This document shows, piece after piece, positions 16,847-25,271 of a DNA stretch of 30,057 nucleotides; within the stretch, counting starts at the first letter, position 1, and every line of letters begins with the position of its first letter. This stretch comes from Candidatus Albibeggiatoa sp. nov. BB20 (GTDB taxonomy: Bacteria > Pseudomonadota > Gammaproteobacteria > Beggiatoales > Beggiatoaceae). The stretch is taken from contig JADGDW010000038.1 in NCBI GenBank assembly GCA_016744725.1, positions 1-30,057 on the forward strand, given 5' to 3'. The notes under the pieces were generated by a model. It did not search any database, had not been told where the DNA came from, and saw nothing but the letters and a program-made list of their open reading frames with translations. A program made the position numbers and the translations under genes.

Positions 16847-19321
16847 ATGAGAGCCTTCCGTGACATTTCGATCAAAAGTAAACTTAGTACCATCATCCTA
16901 GCGACCAGTGCTATTGTTTTACTATTGGCTTCAAGTGCATTTGTAACCAACGAATTATTTAGCTTACGTCGAACGATTGTGGCAGATTTGTTTACAGTTG
17001 CCGATATTATTGGTTTAAACAGTAGTGGCGCATTATTGTTTTATGATGCCAGCAGTGCTGAGGAAAATCTAACAGCATTGACAGCTAAGCCACATATCTT
17101 ACGCGCACATCTCTTTACCAAAGATGGCACTTTGTTCGCCAGCTATTTCCGCAAAGATTTATCCAATCAAGAACCACGATACCCTTCTGTTTGGGGCTAC
17201 TATGCTAAAAATAGTCCTGAAGCCATTACCGAAGATAAGCCTATTAAAGACAGCAGCTTCTTTCATAGCCGCGACATCGAAGTGTTTAAGAATATTAACT
17301 TTGATGATGAATTCATTGGGATTATTTATGTTCAATCGGATTTAGATGAATTAGAGGAAAGCTTATTTTTAGCTGCGGCCATAGTCTTTTCAATTATGCT
17401 TGCTTCTATGTTGCTGGCTTATATTCTTGCTTCAACGCTACAGAGTTTTATCAGTCAACCTATCTACAGCTTATTGACAACGATGAAAAAGGTATCTAAG
17501 AACAAAAATTATTCGATTCGGGAAGTGAAGTTAGGTAATGATGAATTAGGCAGTTTGGTTGACGGCTTTAATGAGATGCTTTCCCAAGTTGAACAACGTG
17601 ATTTAGAGCTAAAACAATATCGAGTGCATTTAGAAGAAAAAGTACAACAACGGACTTCAGAACTCGCTGAGGCGAGAGATCAAGCATTGGCAGCCAATAA
17701 GGCCAAGAGCGTATTTTTAGCCAATATGTCACATGAAATTCGCACACCAATGAATGCGGTATTGGGTTATGCGCAGATATTACAGCGCGATTCAGATTTA
17801 ACCAAATATCAACGCGATGCACTGCAAATTGTTGAAACCAGTGGCAATCATTTACTTGGTTTAATTAATGATATTTTGGATATTTCTAAGATTGAAGCGG
17901 GTGCAATGGAAATTCGTAATGAGAATTTTTACTTAGATGAATTAGTTGATGGCATTTCAGCTATGTTTAAAATCCGTTGTGAGCAAAAGCGTTTAGGCTG
18001 GCATGTTGAAAACGAGGTCTATGAAAAAATAACAGTTTATGGTGACCAAGGTAAATTACGTCAAATATTGATTAATTTGCTAGGTAATGCAGTGAAATTT
18101 ACTGAAAAAGGTCAAGTTGTATTACGCGTTTCTCCTGGAAATAAACCAGATGCTTATCGTTTTGATGTGCTTGACACTGGCCGTGGTATTGCCGCCGAGG
18201 ATCAAGGGCGCATTTTTGAGCCATTTCAACAAGAAACTTCAGGTTATGATAAAGGGGGGACAGGTTTAGGTCTAGCTATTACTAAACGACAAATTGAATT
18301 GATGGATGGTAAACTGAGTTTAAAATCGGACTTAGGTGATGGTTCTGTATTCACTGCCATCTTGCCATTTCCAAAAGGCGATGGCGAAGTTGAATTTCAT
18401 GGTAATTACCAGCAAGTGGCACGCGTGGCTGATGATTATCAGATTTTAGCCGTTGTTGTAGATGATGTGGAAGAAAATCGTGATATTTTGGCGCATGTGC
18501 TACGAGATATTGGTATCGACACTATTGAAGCGCATAATGGTCAAGAATGTATTGATATTTTAAAACAGCAAGATGTGGATATTGTATTTACGGATATCAG
18601 AATGCCTGTCATGGGTGGCGAAGAAATGATTATATATATCCGTCAGAATTTAAAATTGGATATACCTTGTATTGCGATTTCGGCTTCTACATTAGCACAT
18701 CAAACTAAAGGAATGTTGGACTCTGGGTTTAATCACTTTATTTCAAAACCGTTCCGTTTTGAAGCTATTTATGAATGTTTGGAAAAGCAGCTGAATCTTG
18801 AGTTTATCTATAGAGATAAGACGGATTCCAACTCTAGTGGTAATGACAGTTTGGCTATCACTCAAGTACAATTGTCCGAAGAGCTATATGCACGCTTGTA
18901 TGAAGCTGCGAAATTGAATGATTTAACTGAATTAGATGAACTTATTACAGGCTTAAAAGCAAGTGCAACAACCCAAGCATTTGGTGAGCGATTAAGTGAT
19001 TTGTTGGATGATTATAATATAGAAAGCATTTTAGAAATTTTGGATGAGCTGAAGCAGCAAGAATATCCTGAACAGCTTGAAACCCAGGCCAATGAATCTT
19101 GTTTAGAAATGTCCAAAACAGATTTAACTCGTTTAGAAAATGCAGTTAAATTAAATGATATTTCTGAATTGGAAGATATTTTAGTTGAATTACAGCAACA
19201 TAAAAATAAAGCATTGCGCGATTTTGCTTTGCGTATGGACAGCTTATTATCTAATTATGATATTGAAGGGATTGAAGAATATTTGTTAAATGTACAATGT
19301 ATTAATGCTTCAGATGACTAA
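16847..19321 (+). CDS. CHASE8-HAMP hybrid histidine kinase with receiver and duplicated C-terminal domain
   Basis: An 824-residue inner-membrane protein. TM1 (about 14-33); periplasmic CHASE8-like sensor (about 40-168) with ADIIGLNSSGALLFYDAS and HLFTKDGTLFASY; TM2 (about 172-197); HAMP (about 198-250); coiled coil (250-285). HisKA has the phospho-acceptor His296 (LANMSHEIRTPMNAVLGY); HATPase_c has NAVKF (N box, 414-418), DTGRGI and GTGLGL. The receiver (about 533-650) has DD539-540, Asp583 in FTDIRMP and Lys634. The C-terminal part (about 674-818) is a 60-residue unit present twice (about 676-735 and 755-815), each with AAKLND/AVKLND, ELDELI/ELEDIL and DYNIESI/NYDIEGI. There is no Hpt domain, so phosphate must leave through another protein. 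AGGAA about 10 bases before the ATG; likely operon with the YfiR-like gene. Confidence 0.9.
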   Translation: MRAFRDISIKSKLSTIILATSAIVLLLASSAFVTNELFSLRRTIVADLFTVADIIGLNSSGALLFYDASSAEENLTALTAKPHILRAHLFTKDGTLFASYFRKDLSNQEPRYPSVWGYYAKNSPEAITEDKPIKDSSFFHSRDIEVFKNINFDDEFIGIIYVQSDLDELEESLFLAAAIVFSIMLASMLLAYILASTLQSFISQPIYSLLTTMKKVSKNKNYSIREVKLGNDELGSLVDGFNEMLSQVEQRDLELKQYRVHLEEKVQQRTSELAEARDQALAANKAKSVFLANMSHEIRTPMNAVLGYAQILQRDSDLTKYQRDALQIVETSGNHLLGLINDILDISKIEAGAMEIRNENFYLDELVDGISAMFKIRCEQKRLGWHVENEVYEKITVYGDQGKLRQILINLLGNAVKFTEKGQVVLRVSPGNKPDAYRFDVLDTGRGIAAEDQGRIFEPFQQETSGYDKGGTGLGLAITKRQIELMDGKLSLKSDLGDGSVFTAILPFPKGDGEVEFHGNYQQVARVADDYQILAVVVDDVEENRDILAHVLRDIGIDTIEAHNGQECIDILKQQDVDIVFTDIRMPVMGGEEMIIYIRQNLKLDIPCIAISASTLAHQTKGMLDSGFNHFISKPFRFEAIYECLEKQLNLEFIYRDKTDSNSSGNDSLAITQVQLSEELYARLYEAAKLNDLTELDELITGLKASATTQAFGERLSDLLDDYNIESILEILDELKQQEYPEQLETQANESCLEMSKTDLTRLENAVKLNDISELEDILVELQQHKNKALRDFALRMDSLLSNYDIEGIEEYLLNVQCINASDD

Positions 19322-19371
19322 TGTGAAACTAAAAAATTGGTTTTCTAAAATGATGGACATATACTGTTAAA

Positions 19372-19410
19372 ACATTGAACTCGATGAATATATTATCACG
19401 CACTGTATTG
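19372..19410 (+). pseudogene. Possible RAYT transposase scrap, copy 2
   Basis: One frame reads NIELDEYIIT, close to the xIxLDEYVIMPNH motif of REP-associated tyrosine transposases, then diverges. The DNA matches 12211-12242 over its core. Both copies lie just after a plus-strand gene. Too short to be certain. Confidence 0.3.
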
Positions 19411-19469
19411 CGCATAGATTTTTATAATTGCCAACAGTCAAGCCAACCGCATCACTTCGGTTAATAAAT

Positions 19470-21200
19470 CTAATGCTTTTCTGATGTGTTTTTCGTCAAT
19501 GCATTGTGTATCCATTTCCACACAACACTTCTAGGCATAATGACTCCCTTAGAGACATAGGTTAATACAAAAGGGTCTTGTAGTGTCCATTCCATATTAT
19601 TAGATGCGCTATATTGCCCACACCATAAAATAACATCCCCTATCATCAAACATTCCGTTTCATCAGGTAGTAAAATTTGTTCCTCACCACGTATCAACAT
19701 CAATGCAATACAGGCTAGATTATATTCTCTATCTTTAGGGTCGCGTATCAATGTCTGAATATTAGCAGGCTGACCTTGTTGTAATGTTTGATACAGTGCA
19801 GGGGCGTGCTGCTCATTTATCACCGTTTCCCATACAGTTGGTGAAGCATGTTCAGGAATTACCCCTATCATGCGACTTATCACATAGTTAGCCCAATGAT
19901 TACCACGCAATTTAGAGGCTCGAATAAAATCGGCTAGTAACGGTGACATCAATAGAATCCGAATATGGTCGGCAATAATTTGGCTGGCTTGCATCACAAT
20001 TTCAGCTTGAACCGCATCAAAAATCACCTGATTAGCTTCATTATTTTGACGGATAATGACATATAAATTAGGATTAAGTTGTCGTGCAGCCATCACAATG
20101 GCCAAATTGTGCATATCATCATTCGTCCCTGCGACAATACCCACCGCTTGTTCAATATGTGCAGCGTGCAATACTTCAGGTTCCATGCCTAAGCCTACGA
20201 CATACTCTTCTCTGGGATAGCCTGTTTCACTTAAATTATTTTCAACAATCACAATCCGAATATTAATTTCTTGTTCCAATTGTTTGCGCACCGCTTGGCC
20301 AAAACGTCCATAACCACATAAAATCCATAAACCATGCTGTGGTGGACTGAGCAATTTATCATTCAAAGGAATGTCTCGTTTTCCTATTAACCATTCTCGT
20401 AGTAAAAATAAGCTGGGAGAATGCAAAATAATATGCAGTAAACGAGCAAAAATATTAAAGGGATTGATAATGAAATCAGCTTCAAAGGTGGCCATGTTGA
20501 CAGCAACCTCATTGGAATCAACACGGCAAATCACAGGTAGTTGGGGATTGAGCAATTTTGCAGTAATCGCAATATTTAAATTAATACTGTTATCATTGGT
20601 AATTGCAACCACTGCGGCACAACGTGGATTACGTAAACCCCCTTCAAGTAAATGCATAGGCTTACTCGCATCAGCACAGAGCTTTGGTACATAAACAGGA
20701 TAATTTTCCATGATTAAGCTATTAATTCGATCTTGATTTTTCTCAATCACAACGGCGCGTAAAAAACGCTCTTCCAAAGAACTCACCAAGGCTCGCCCCG
20801 TATCGCCATAGCCGCAAATCAAATAAAAAGATTCATGAATATTGGTAACGGTTTGCGAAAAACGCTGCTCGACCAAAGTACGTCTTAATGCTTCATCTTG
20901 CGCTAAGGAAAGCAATGTGCCAATCGCATAAATCCATGAAACAACGGTTAAATATAGAGAAAATGTTGCCCACAGGCGTTGCGCACCTGTGAAAGCATAG
21001 GGAATTTCCCCAAAGCCAATGGTTGTGCCCATATAAGAAACAAAGTAGAACGCATGGAAAAAATCCATGTACCACACATTGCCTTGGTCATCTACACCGG
21101 GCATCAATGTCATACCGACCATGGCCAGCGCGTAAACGCTAATCAAAACCATAAGCGGTAAACGCATACGGCGCATAATTAAGAAAATAATACTATTCAT
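19470..21200 (-). CDS. Potassium channel with two RCK (TrkA-N) domains
   Basis: A 576-residue protein. TM1 (about 13-33), pore helix and selectivity filter TTIGFGE (59-65, an accepted variant of TVGYGD), TM2 (about 76-100). A cytoplasmic part follows with two Rossmann-type RCK domains: LICGYGDTGRAL (128-138) and ILCGYGRFGQAV (293-304), then a C-terminal region with TrkA-C-like character (about 500-555, MIGDVILWCGQ). It has one pore domain and tandem RCK, like MthK/GsuK-type channels; it should form a K+ channel gated by a nucleotide or ion. The ATG has no clear Shine-Dalgarno; Met9 is another possible start. It is 123 bases downstream of the DUF58-membrane protein pair on the same strand and may be co-transcribed. 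Confidence 0.85.
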   Translation of the reverse strand: MNSIIFLIMRRMRLPLMVLISVYALAMVGMTLMPGVDDQGNVWYMDFFHAFYFVSYMGTTIGFGEIPYAFTGAQRLWATFSLYLTVVSWIYAIGTLLSLAQDEALRRTLVEQRFSQTVTNIHESFYLICGYGDTGRALVSSLEERFLRAVVIEKNQDRINSLIMENYPVYVPKLCADASKPMHLLEGGLRNPRCAAVVAITNDNSINLNIAITAKLLNPQLPVICRVDSNEVAVNMATFEADFIINPFNIFARLLHIILHSPSLFLLREWLIGKRDIPLNDKLLSPPQHGLWILCGYGRFGQAVRKQLEQEINIRIVIVENNLSETGYPREEYVVGLGMEPEVLHAAHIEQAVGIVAGTNDDMHNLAIVMAARQLNPNLYVIIRQNNEANQVIFDAVQAEIVMQASQIIADHIRILLMSPLLADFIRASKLRGNHWANYVISRMIGVIPEHASPTVWETVINEQHAPALYQTLQQGQPANIQTLIRDPKDREYNLACIALMLIRGEEQILLPDETECLMIGDVILWCGQYSASNNMEWTLQDPFVLTYVSKGVIMPRSVVWKWIHNALTKNTSEKH

Positions 21201-21323
21201 GAGGGATTGAATATATGTTTGCAGAAGATGGATTCAGAAGGCATCAATGATAACATTACCATCTTAACATCCAAAGATAGAACTGATGTTTTTCAATTTT
21301 AAGCTTTTTCAGTTGTCGACATT

Positions 21324-21998
21324 CTAAACAATTTCAGCTAATAACAAGGATAAAATCGTGGCATTGACGAGGCTAAATAAACGACTCCACAGTAATAAAG
21401 TGCTATATAAAATAAACTTAAGCTCTATTTTTAATTCTTTACGGATCATTTTCTTAAAAACATCATCAATCGCATTGATTTCAATCATGCTCAAACGATT
21501 TTCCCCACAATTTTCATTTTCTTGCTCAGATTGCTCATGTTTGGAGGATAGTTGTTTTAAGAACTGTTTCACTTTCTCAGAATCTTGTAAATTGTATCGA
21601 AAACCCACCTCTGTTAAAAAATAAACAAACGCGGTTATGACTGCTGATAAGACGAAATAATAAAATACGAAAATAATAATAAATAGAGCAAAAACACTAG
21701 GGAAATTTGGGTAATAAATGACGGACGCTAATGCAAGTGTACCATAGAATAGATACAAAAAAGCCATTCTATTAACATAAGAAGCATCACTAAGCTTTTG
21801 ATTTAACTTATTTAAATTTCTTCCATTACTGGCAGAGAAATATAACTGGATGTGTTCGGCGACAATAAAAAAAATCATGATGCCCAACACCGCATTCATA
21901 AAATCTGCTGAAATTGTATTACTGGTGATAAAGTGACGAAGTAGAAAAAAAATAGGGACATTTAACGTGACTGATAAAATAAAAAATTCTGCTTTCAT
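21324..21998 (-). CDS. Unrecognised membrane protein
   Basis: 224 residues, not matched to a family I know. Hydrophobic segments lie at about 3-22, 33-52, 80-96, 102-128 and 195-220. Between the fourth and fifth is a hydrophilic, charged stretch (about 140-185) rich in Lys, Glu, Gln and Ser, followed by an amphipathic FKKMIRKELKIEL. The ATG overlaps the stop of the DUF58 gene by one base (TAATG), so the two are translationally coupled and probably functionally linked. Confidence 0.7.
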   Translation of the reverse strand: MKAEFFILSVTLNVPIFFLLRHFITSNTISADFMNAVLGIMIFFIVAEHIQLYFSASNGRNLNKLNQKLSDASYVNRMAFLYLFYGTLALASVIYYPNFPSVFALFIIIFVFYYFVLSAVITAFVYFLTEVGFRYNLQDSEKVKQFLKQLSSKHEQSEQENENCGENRLSMIEINAIDDVFKKMIRKELKIELKFILYSTLLLWSRLFSLVNATILSLLLAEIV

Positions 21999-23314
21999 TA
22001 TAGTGCGCCACTACGCTTAATTTCCAAATAACGATTGACTAAGGAAATAGGCAAATGCTCTGGCTCAGTATCCAAGTACAATACACCATGACGATTTAAG
22101 GCTTCATGTGCTTGGCGGCGACGGAGCAAATATTCATGGGTTGCGGCATAACGTAAAGCATCTTTAAAATGATTAACAGGCTTATCAAGCACTTCATTTA
22201 AAACCGTTTCTTGTAAGCTGGCTAACAAAACCAAATGTCGACGTTGTAATAATTTCATTGCTGGAATCAGCTCTTCATGATCCTCATCACGTAAATTGGA
22301 TACGACGATAATTAAAGCCCGCTTATTTAAACGTGTAATCAATTGTTTAGCTGCATTTAAATAATCACTGGTTTTTAAACTAGGCTGTAAATCGTACACA
22401 GTATTCAACACGGTATTGACTGAATTCAAGCCTTTTCTTGGAGCTAACCAACGCGGCGGCCCATCACCACTAAATGTCATTAATCCCAAAGCATCGCCCT
22501 GACGTAAAGCCACATAAGTTAGCAATAACATCGCATTCAAAGTATGGTCAAAATGCGATAGAGCATCATCTTGGGTCCACATTCTTCGCCCACAATCGAG
22601 TAAAAAAATAATTTGCTGGTCGCGCTCATCTTGATATTCTTTCGAAATTAGCTTTTTAATCCGCGCTGATGCATTCCAATCAATTTGGCGTAAGCTATCA
22701 CCTGCACGATAATCTCGTAATTGATGAAATTCCAAGCCTTCACCACGCCGCTGGAGCTGTTTAATCCCGATTTGACCTAAACGATCCTCCATTGCTAATA
22801 AGGTATATTTAGTCAAAGCTGCGAAATTTGGATACACTTTGATAGGGTTTTCATGTTTGACATATTGATATTTTTTCCAAATACCTAATGGCGAATAAGT
22901 TAATAAATGCGTGCCTGAAAATTGTGTATTGCCACGTTGTTCTGGACAAATTCGATAATGGGTTTGTACCGAACGTTGTGGCTTAACGAGCAAAGTTTGT
23001 GGTAAAGCCTCAAATTCGCTATGTGGCGGATAATCATCAAATAATTCAACTTTTTGAGTTTGTAAATAAGGATTGCGTAATTGCAAACTTACCTCTGACC
23101 AAACCCCCAATGCCAATGAGTTTGACACTGTTCTTTCAATACGTAACGGCCTTGTCCAATACATCTTCCAAGCATCTAGCAATGCCAAGCCCAATATAGC
23201 AAAGCCTACTATTTTCCATAATAGTGCTAAAATAGGGATAAAAACGACGACAACAGCCATCAAGAGCCATAAAAACAATAAGTACAATAAATTAGAGGCT
23301 GGGCGCATGGACAT
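21998..23314 (-). CDS. DUF58-domain membrane protein
   Basis: 438 residues. Two N-terminal TM segments (about 10-28 and 30-47) and then a beta-rich extracytoplasmic-type or linker region. The DUF58 block follows (about 185-235): GEGLEFHQLRDYRAGDSLRQIDWNAS is its hallmark, succeeded by a von Willebrand A-like fold (QIIFLLDCGRRM, MLLLTYVALRQGDALGLMTFS, RALIIVVSNLRDED). DUF58 proteins nearly always pair with a MoxR AAA+ ATPase; none is in the window. The one-base overlap with the next gene shows coupling. The start is ambiguous between two close ATGs (M1 and M3). Confidence 0.85.
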   Translation of the reverse strand: MSMRPASNLLYLLFLWLLMAVVVVFIPILALLWKIVGFAILGLALLDAWKMYWTRPLRIERTVSNSLALGVWSEVSLQLRNPYLQTQKVELFDDYPPHSEFEALPQTLLVKPQRSVQTHYRICPEQRGNTQFSGTHLLTYSPLGIWKKYQYVKHENPIKVYPNFAALTKYTLLAMEDRLGQIGIKQLQRRGEGLEFHQLRDYRAGDSLRQIDWNASARIKKLISKEYQDERDQQIIFLLDCGRRMWTQDDALSHFDHTLNAMLLLTYVALRQGDALGLMTFSGDGPPRWLAPRKGLNSVNTVLNTVYDLQPSLKTSDYLNAAKQLITRLNKRALIIVVSNLRDEDHEELIPAMKLLQRRHLVLLASLQETVLNEVLDKPVNHFKDALRYAATHEYLLRRRQAHEALNRHGVLYLDTEPEHLPISLVNRYLEIKRSGAL

Positions 23315-23496
23315 TTTTAATTAGGTGATAAGCTTAGTTTGATTCTAAAGCCTTAAAGCATGTAAAACAACAGGCTGTTTTATATAAAGGGTTTGGTTTG
23401 ACATTATTTTTTCTAGGGTGTTAAATACCAAACTATACGTATTGCACTACATATTTATAACCCACATCTCTCTCTAATCGCATGGATTTTCTTTAG

Positions 23497-23751
23497 ATGT
23501 TTAGATATTTTTTAGCAGTTATTATAATGGCTATGGTGGTTTTATTGCTTTCTAGCCTATTTATTGGGCTTGGGTTCATATTAGGGCAAATTTATCATTT
23601 TAGCTTATTCGAAGCGACATTAATTTGCTTGTTAACAAGCTTAGTATTATTCGCTTTTCTGCTAGCAAGTCGATTTTTTCTTGATGGTTTTCAAGACGAT
23701 TATGATGACGATGATTTTGAGTTAGAACTTGATGATTTAGATAAACATTAA
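23497..23751 (+). CDS. Small two-TM protein with acidic tail
   Basis: 84 residues, family not recognised. TM segments at about 6-30 and 37-60 are followed by a strongly acidic tail, FQDDYDDDDFELELDDLDKH. It reads as a real gene from its membrane-protein composition and ordinary codon use, although the Shine-Dalgarno is weak. It lies divergent to DUF58 and upstream of moeB with 212 bases between, so not obviously in an operon. Confidence 0.6.
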   Translation: MFRYFLAVIIMAMVVLLLSSLFIGLGFILGQIYHFSLFEATLICLLTSLVLFAFLLASRFFLDGFQDDYDDDDFELELDDLDKH

Positions 23752-23963
23752 ATGATCTTGGATATAAAAATCAGTAGTTAGTTTTAAACAAGCTAAGCGA
23801 TACAAAGGCTTCAATTTTAGGAAATGGATTAAACCTTACTCAGCTAAAAAGCACGGTTTGCTTGAATTCAACCCAATAAAATTAAGTACTTAATAGAGTG
23901 TGGATAGCTCAAAATTGATCCAAAATATTGAAAATAATAGACTGTAAAAACAAAAAATAATTC

Positions 23964-24713
23964 ATGAATGATAATCAGCTTTTACGCTACAGCCGCCATA
24001 TTTTATTGCCAGAATTAGATTTAATTGGCCAACAACGTTTACTCAATGCTAAGGTCATGATTATCGGCTTAGGAGGATTGGGCGCACCTGCCAGTTTATA
24101 TCTTGCTGCGGCAGGTATTGGAAAACTGGTTTTATGTGATTTTGACCAAGTGGAACTCTCTAATTTACAACGTCAAATTACACATCATACTGCAAATATT
24201 GGCCAATATAAGGTAGATTCCGCACTGCAACAATTGAAAGCCAATAATCCAGAATGCCAAATTGAGACATTTTATCAGTCATTCGATACCGATACCTTAA
24301 GCCAGCAACTCGGTAATATTGATGTGGTGCTAGACTGTACAGACAATCTAACAACACGTTTACAAATCAATCAAGCCTGTGTCCAGACCAAAACCCCGTT
24401 AGTCTCTGCGGCAGCAATCAGGATGGAAGGACAAATCAGTGTATTTTTAAATCAGACTGAACAAGACCCTTGTTATCGCTGCTTATATCAAACGGAGCAA
24501 GATTTACAAGAAACCTGTACCCAAACGGGCGTTCTTGCACCACTAGTAGGGGTAATTGGTAGTATGCAAGCTTTAGAAACCATTAAATTAATTACCAAAG
24601 TTGGTAAAATATTGCACGGACGTTTATTGCTGTTGGATGTGTTGCAAATGGAATCATATACCATGCAATTGCGCAAAAATCCCAATTGTCCTGTGTGTAG
24701 CAGCAAACTTTAA
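23964..24713 (+). CDS. moeB: Molybdopterin-synthase adenylyltransferase MoeB (ThiF/HesA family)
   Basis: 249 residues, the length of E. coli MoeB. It adenylates the C-terminal Gly of MoaD in molybdopterin synthesis; ThiF and HesA do the same to ThiS-like carriers. Visible: RYSRHILLPE, nucleotide loop GLGGLGAP (35-42), CDFDQVELSNLQRQ with Asp61, DCTDN (124-128), zinc cysteines C170/C173 and C242/C245, and TCTQTGVLAPLVGVIGS. No moaD, moeA or thi gene is adjacent, so the exact carrier partner is unproven. No Shine-Dalgarno is evident, but the MNDNQLLRYSRHI start fits the family. Confidence 0.88.
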   Translation: MNDNQLLRYSRHILLPELDLIGQQRLLNAKVMIIGLGGLGAPASLYLAAAGIGKLVLCDFDQVELSNLQRQITHHTANIGQYKVDSALQQLKANNPECQIETFYQSFDTDTLSQQLGNIDVVLDCTDNLTTRLQINQACVQTKTPLVSAAAIRMEGQISVFLNQTEQDPCYRCLYQTEQDLQETCTQTGVLAPLVGVIGSMQALETIKLITKVGKILHGRLLLLDVLQMESYTMQLRKNPNCPVCSSKL

Positions 24714-24765
24714 ATACATGTTTTAGAATTGTCAATTAATCATAAAAAAGTAGATTTATTAGCAC

Positions 24766-24784
24766 AAGTGTTCGGACACTTTTT
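24766..24784 (+). terminator. Terminator after moeB
   Basis: AAGTGT-TCGG-ACACTT forms a 6-bp stem with a stable TCGG tetraloop, continuing into TTT. It lies 53 bases past the moeB stop. Confidence 0.6.
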
Positions 24785-24915
24785 GAAATCATCAAATAAA
24801 TTCAATGAGTTGAAAAATGATATTGTTGACAACTTATTGAAATAGTCTAAAGGCTGTCCACAATATTATTAGCAGGCAATACTAAAAAATTCACTATGAT
24901 AGCGAGGGCAATGCT

Positions 24916-25269
24916 ATGAGTTCAGCACCAGAAACAAGCCCGATTGATTTTACAATGTTGCACCATTTAGAAGAAATTATGGGTAGCGAAACAAGTTTGA
25001 TGCTACTGCAACAATTTATAGCATACATACCAGAGCAATATGCTCAATTAGCTCAAGCCTTTGAGCAACAAGACTACGAATATTTACGTTACAAATCACA
25101 TCAATTTAAAGGTGAATGCTTACAAATGGGTGCGGTTTTAGTTGGACAAGCCTGTAAAGAGTTAGAAGATAAAGCGAAAACCATGCACACTAAAAATATC
25201 GCATCCTGTTTAGAAAAATTACATTATGAATCCCAACGTGCCATTGCGTTATTAAAACAGGCTCATTAA
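24916..25269 (+). CDS. Hpt (histidine phosphotransfer) protein
   Basis: 117 residues, all helical. YKSHQFKGECLQMGA (59-73) corresponds to the Hpt motif AHxLKGxxxxxGA, with His62 as phospho-acceptor. It is a cytosolic phosphate shuttle between a receiver domain of a hybrid kinase and that of a final regulator. GAGG about 8 bases before the ATG. Only 2 bases separate its stop from the next gene, a receiver-GGDEF-EAL regulator, so that is the likely acceptor. The donor may be the Hpt-less hybrid kinase at 16847-19321 (inference). Confidence 0.85.
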   Translation: MSSAPETSPIDFTMLHHLEEIMGSETSLMLLQQFIAYIPEQYAQLAQAFEQQDYEYLRYKSHQFKGECLQMGAVLVGQACKELEDKAKTMHTKNIASCLEKLHYESQRAIALLKQAH

Positions 25270-25271
25270 AC

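Noticed and set aside
23752..23963. 212-bp spacer before moeB checked for a molybdenum-cofactor riboswitch
   Set aside because: No recognisable conserved riboswitch core or strong pairing pattern was seen by eye.
24714..24855. 47 codons open in the moeB frame directly after its stop, protein-like in look
   Set aside because: No ATG or ribosome binding site, and it contains the hairpin and T-run read here as the moeB terminator. Length is possible by chance.
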